Part shown: positions 60,844 through 64,000 of the stretch, piece after piece
How the letters are laid out: every line of letters starts with the position of its first letter
Position numbering within the stretch: position 1 is the first letter of the stretch
NCBI RefSeq assembly: GCF_002261215.1
Contig: NZ_NEVS01000004.1
Span: forward strand, 186,001-250,000
Source of the DNA: Bordetella genomosp. 11
GTDB lineage: Bacteria; Pseudomonadota; Gammaproteobacteria; Burkholderiales; Burkholderiaceae_B
Length of the DNA stretch: 64,000 nt
Direction of reading: 5' to 3'
Made by a program: the position numbers and the translations under genes
The notes under the pieces: generated by a model
Database searches by the model: none
Seen by the model: the letters and a program-made list of their open reading frames with translations, nothing else
What the model was told of the DNA's origin: nothing

Positions 60844-63102
60844 ATGAAGCAGCCACCTCTCCAGCTGGAATACGCCAATACCGGGGGAACGCCTCCCGAT
60901 ACACCGATGATGTCGTACGTGGACGTATTGCTGGCGAATCGTTTCATGATCATCGTCTTGACCGTACTCGCGACCTTGATCGGCGTCGCCTATTACCTGA
61001 TCAAACCGCCGGTGTACCAGTCGGACATCGCCGTGCAGGTGGAAGAGGAATTGCCGACCGGGCAGAGGACCAGCATGCTGGGCGACGTGTCGTCGATCTT
61101 CGACATCAAGCAGGCCGCGTCGGGGGAAATGGAGATACTGCGTTCGCGCATGGTGGTGGGACATGCCGTGGACTACTACCAGCTCTACGTGCACGCGACC
61201 CCGGACTACTTCCCGGTCATAGGCCGGTGGCTGGCCAGGCGGCATGAAAGCTTCGCGCTGCCGGCCGCGATCACCGATGCGATACCGGGAGGCTGGGCCT
61301 GGGGGGGCGAGCGTATCCAGGTGAATCGTATCGACGTGCCCGACGATTTGATCGGCAAGAAGCTGAGCGTGGTCGCGCTGGGCGGGGGCGCCTACGAGCT
61401 GGTCGACCCCGTGCACGACCGGCGGTTCGAAGGGCGCGTCGGGCAACTGGAGCGCTTCGAAGTACCGGGTGGGGCGATCGAGATGCAGATCGACGTCCTG
61501 CAGGCCCGGCCCGAGACTACCTTCACGGTGGTACGGGATTCGCGCCTGGAAGCGATCGAATCGCTGCAGACCCGCATGGGCATTTTCGAGCGCGGACGCC
61601 AATCCAACGTGATCGGCGTGACGCTTCAGGGGCAGGATCCGGTGCTGACGGCCGCGGTGCTGAACGAGATCGGCCAGGAGTACGTGCGGCAGAACACCAA
61701 CCGCAAGACCGCCCAGGCCGAGAAATCGCTGGCGTTCCTGGATCAGCAGTTGCCCGTGTTGAAGAAGCAGCTGGAAGAGTCGGAGACCCGCTACAACGCC
61801 TTGCGCAACGCGCGCGGCACCATCGACCTTACCGAGGAAGCCAAGCTGGTGCTGGGCCAGTCGGTGGAAACGCAGAACCGCATCTTCGAGCTGAAGGCGC
61901 GCCGCCAGGAACTGGTGACCCGTTTCGCGGCCTCGCACCCCAGCATCAGCGCCATCGACCGTCAGATCGCCTCGCTGACCGGCGATATGAACAAGCTGAA
62001 CAGCAAGATCCGCGAACTGCCGGACCTGGAGCAGGACGTGGTGCGATTGACCCGCGACGTCAAGGTCAATACGGACCTGTACACCGGCCTGTTGAACAAC
62101 GCGCAGCAGCTGCGCATGATCCGCGCCGGCAAGGTCGGCAATGTACGGGTGGTGGATACGGCGGTGGCGGCGGAACGGCCGCTCAGCCCCAAGGCCCCCA
62201 TCGTGCTGGGCATTGCCGCGCTGGCCGGCCTGGTCCTTGGCGTGGTCGCCGCCTTTGTACGCAACGCGCTGTTCGGCGGCCTGACCGATCCTGACGAAAT
62301 CGAACGCTATACCGGGCTGCCGGTGCTGGCGACCGTGCCCTACAGCGATCTGCAGGATAGGCTGTGGCGCCGCGCGCGCCGCAAGAATGCCCGCATTCCG
62401 GCATTGCTGGCGCAGAGCAACGGCAGTACGCCGCCCATCGAAAGCCTGCGCAGCTTCCGCACCGTGCTGCAGGTCGCCATGCGCGATTCCTCCAACAACA
62501 TCGTGGTGTTCACCGGGCCCCTGGCCGGCGTGGGCAAGTCGTTCCTGTCCGCGAATTTCGCCTTTATCCAGGCGGCGGTAGGCAAACGTGTGCTGCTGAT
62601 CGACGCCGACTTTCGCCGCGGCACGCTCAACCGCTATTTCGCCACTTCGGCCGAGAACGGTTTGTTCGAAGTGCTGGCGGGCACCGTGCCGCTGGAAGCC
62701 GTGACCAAGCGCAACATCATGAACGGCGTGGATTTCATTTCCACCGGCAGGGTCACCTTCGATCCTTCCGAACTGCTGGCGTCCGAGGCTTTCGGCGAAT
62801 GCCTGCACGCCCTCGCGGCCGATTACGACATCGTCATCGTTGATACTGCGCCGGTGCTGTCGTCCTCGGATGCGGCGGTGGTCGGCGCGCACGCCGCGGC
62901 CGTCATGCTGGTGGTCCGTTCGGGCATGAACACGGTGGGCGAGATCCGGGAAACCAACAAGCGCCTGCAGCAGGCGGGGGCACCCGTCGCGGGCGTGGTC
63001 TTCAATGGCCTGAAGCTGCAGTCCGAAGGCTGGGGCTACCGCTCGAAGTACGGTCCGTATCGATATTCCCGCGCGTCCTACTACGGCGAAAACCAGCCAT
63101 AG
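60844..63102 (+). CDS. wzc: Tyrosine autokinase / chain-length regulator (Wzc family)
   Basis: A 752-residue inner-membrane protein. Wzz domain with two helices (about 32-50 and 455-480) around a large periplasmic coiled-coil region. The cytoplasmic BY-kinase domain has Walker A GPLAGVGKSF (Lys565), Walker A' VLLIDADFRRGTLNRYF and Walker B DIVIVDTAPVLSSSD. The C-terminal tail is a tyrosine cluster (GYRSKYGPYRYSRASYYGE) for autophosphorylation. It works with Wza to assemble and export polysaccharide. No cognate Wzb phosphatase gene is found between wza and wzc. Confidence 0.96.
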   Translation: MKQPPLQLEYANTGGTPPDTPMMSYVDVLLANRFMIIVLTVLATLIGVAYYLIKPPVYQSDIAVQVEEELPTGQRTSMLGDVSSIFDIKQAASGEMEILRSRMVVGHAVDYYQLYVHATPDYFPVIGRWLARRHESFALPAAITDAIPGGWAWGGERIQVNRIDVPDDLIGKKLSVVALGGGAYELVDPVHDRRFEGRVGQLERFEVPGGAIEMQIDVLQARPETTFTVVRDSRLEAIESLQTRMGIFERGRQSNVIGVTLQGQDPVLTAAVLNEIGQEYVRQNTNRKTAQAEKSLAFLDQQLPVLKKQLEESETRYNALRNARGTIDLTEEAKLVLGQSVETQNRIFELKARRQELVTRFAASHPSISAIDRQIASLTGDMNKLNSKIRELPDLEQDVVRLTRDVKVNTDLYTGLLNNAQQLRMIRAGKVGNVRVVDTAVAAERPLSPKAPIVLGIAALAGLVLGVVAAFVRNALFGGLTDPDEIERYTGLPVLATVPYSDLQDRLWRRARRKNARIPALLAQSNGSTPPIESLRSFRTVLQVAMRDSSNNIVVFTGPLAGVGKSFLSANFAFIQAAVGKRVLLIDADFRRGTLNRYFATSAENGLFEVLAGTVPLEAVTKRNIMNGVDFISTGRVTFDPSELLASEAFGECLHALAADYDIVIVDTAPVLSSSDAAVVGAHAAAVMLVVRSGMNTVGEIRETNKRLQQAGAPVAGVVFNGLKLQSEGWGYRSKYGPYRYSRASYYGENQP

Positions 63103-63118
63103 CGGCACTGGAGACTTC

Positions 63119-64000
63119 ATGGATTCCCTGGGTGCCGCGGAAACGTCCGGATTCCCGCCGGAGGTTTTTCGCGCCGATGAAGTACGGGGCCGCGTGGGGC
63201 AGGAGATCGATAGCCGCTTCGCGCATGCCCTGGGCCTGGCAGTGGGACGCTGCGTGGCCGAACTCGGAGGCCGCGCCGTCGTGATCGGCAAGGATGCGCG
63301 GCTCAGCAGCGTCGAGCTGGGCGCCGCCTTGCAGGCCGGCGTGCGGCAGTCCGGAATGGCGGTGATCGACATCGGCATGGCGGCCTCGCCCCTGACGTGG
63401 TTCGCCGCGCGCCTGACCGGCGCGGGGGCGGCGGTGTCGGTGACAGGCGGCCACGACGACGAAGCCTATAACGGCTTCAAGATCATGCTGGAGGGGCATG
63501 CCGTGGACCAGGCCGCCCTGCAAGCGCTGCGCGGCCGCATGCAATCCGGCGCGGCGCCGGCGGCGCGTCCCGGCACCCGGGCGCAGATCAGCGCCGCGCC
63601 GTGCTATCTGTCCCGGCTGGCCAGCGACATCCGCCTGGAGCGGCCCATGAAGGTGCTGCTGGACTGCGGGCATGGCGTGGCCGGCACGCTGGCGCCGGAC
63701 GCGTTGCGGGAACTGGGCTGCGAGGTCACCGAGCTGGCTTGCGAAGTGACGGGGTCGTATCCGCCGGACCAGCCCAGGCCCGGCGAGGCCCGCTACCTGT
63801 CCGACCTGGCCGCCCGGCTGCGCTACAGCGGATGCGAACTGGCGCTATCGATCGCCGGCGATGGCGATCGCCTGGTGGTGATCAGCCGGTCCGGCGCGCG
63901 AGTGTGCGTGGATCGTCTGCTCATCCTGTTCGCGCGCGACATGCTGTCCGGCGTGCGGGGCGGCGCCGTGGTCCACGACGTGAAGAGCAGCCGCAATCTG
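63119..64000 (+). CDS. Phosphohexomutase (ManB/CpsG-like) homologue lacking catalytic residues (partial)
   Basis: The frame is open from an ATG 16 bases after wzc to the window end, so 294 residues are seen. The fold pattern is that of phosphomannomutase/phosphoglucomutase: FRADEVRGRVG, VVIGKDARLSSVELGAALQAGV, VLLDCGHGVAGTLAP. The active-site loop, normally TGSHNP with a phosphoserine, reads TGGHDDE, with Gly111 in place of Ser. In the metal loop, normally DGDGDR, the first Asp is replaced (AGDGDR, Ala246). Both changes should abolish classical mutase chemistry. It may be a pseudoenzyme with a regulatory or binding role. The C-terminal sugar- and phosphate-binding parts lie outside the window. 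Confidence 0.85.
   Translation, partial: MDSLGAAETSGFPPEVFRADEVRGRVGQEIDSRFAHALGLAVGRCVAELGGRAVVIGKDARLSSVELGAALQAGVRQSGMAVIDIGMAASPLTWFAARLTGAGAAVSVTGGHDDEAYNGFKIMLEGHAVDQAALQALRGRMQSGAAPAARPGTRAQISAAPCYLSRLASDIRLERPMKVLLDCGHGVAGTLAPDALRELGCEVTELACEVTGSYPPDQPRPGEARYLSDLAARLRYSGCELALSIAGDGDRLVVISRSGARVCVDRLLILFARDMLSGVRGGAVVHDVKSSRNL

Noticed and set aside
60685..63378. Long minus-strand frame opposite wzc
   Set aside because: Antisense to a complete Wzc with Walker motifs; low-complexity composition and no ribosome-binding site.
1..64000. CRISPR arrays, insertion sequences, prophage genes
   Set aside because: No regularly spaced repeats, transposase or integrase motifs or phage structural genes were found on either strand.

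Overview
The window looks like chromosome of a high-GC betaproteobacterium of the Burkholderiales, most probably the Alcaligenaceae and plausibly a non-classical Bordetella. The reasons are three orphan Bug/TctC-type solute receptors without their TctAB membrane partners, aa3-oxidase genes typical of the order, and the codon bias. The genus is an inference. Nearly every long overlapping frame is a GC-driven shadow; about 50 genes are supported.

Layout. 1-2.1 kb (minus): a DUF2244 membrane protein and cytochrome oxidase subunit I, with no subunit II beside it. 2.4-5.2 kb: a small unknown gene and a three-PAS hybrid histidine kinase. 5.3-11.2 kb (plus): one tightly packed operon encoding a succinate dehydrogenase/fumarate reductase-type complex whose iron-sulfur and two membrane subunits are separated from the flavoprotein by a Bug receptor and a two-subunit class I hydro-lyase (fumarase or tartrate dehydratase). 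11.2-16.0 kb: a LysR regulator divergent from a Bug / TPP enzyme / TauE-type permease operon.

An intact tRNA-Arg(ACG) at 16.27 kb is followed about 11 kb later by a perfect 36-bp copy of its own 3' part. Between the copies lies an acyl-CoA catabolic block: ligase, Bug receptor, two acyl-CoA dehydrogenases, SDR, MaoC-type hydratase, DUF35 protein, a thiolase-fold enzyme without the usual cysteine, a GntR regulator, and etfBA. This looks like a genomic island without its integrase. The displaced tRNA piece now encodes the last residues of a neighbouring acyltransferase.

29-33 kb: a CDF transporter and a PAS-GGDEF-EAL protein. 33.2-38.7 kb: a catabolic cluster of unknown substrate (SDR, MFS, beta-hydroxyacid dehydrogenase, double carboxymuconolactone-decarboxylase-like protein, lactonase-like hydrolase, NIPSNAP protein). 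A near-identical 22-bp site lies in two of its promoters. 39-42.1 kb: an exported MsrA divergent from an OmpR-type two-component pair.

42.3-64 kb: an exopolysaccharide region resembling the enterobacterial colanic acid locus. It holds wza and wzc, the GDP-mannose/GDP-fucose genes manC, gmd, fcl and gmm, the priming transferase wcaJ, glycosyltransferases, the wcaF-type acetyltransferase, a flippase and a polymerase. They run divergently from about 59.5 kb. At the edge sits a phosphohexomutase homologue that has lost its catalytic serine. Next to the locus are two LuxR-type regulators whose receiver domains lack the phosphoacceptor aspartate, an arrangement reminiscent of RcsA control of colanic acid.
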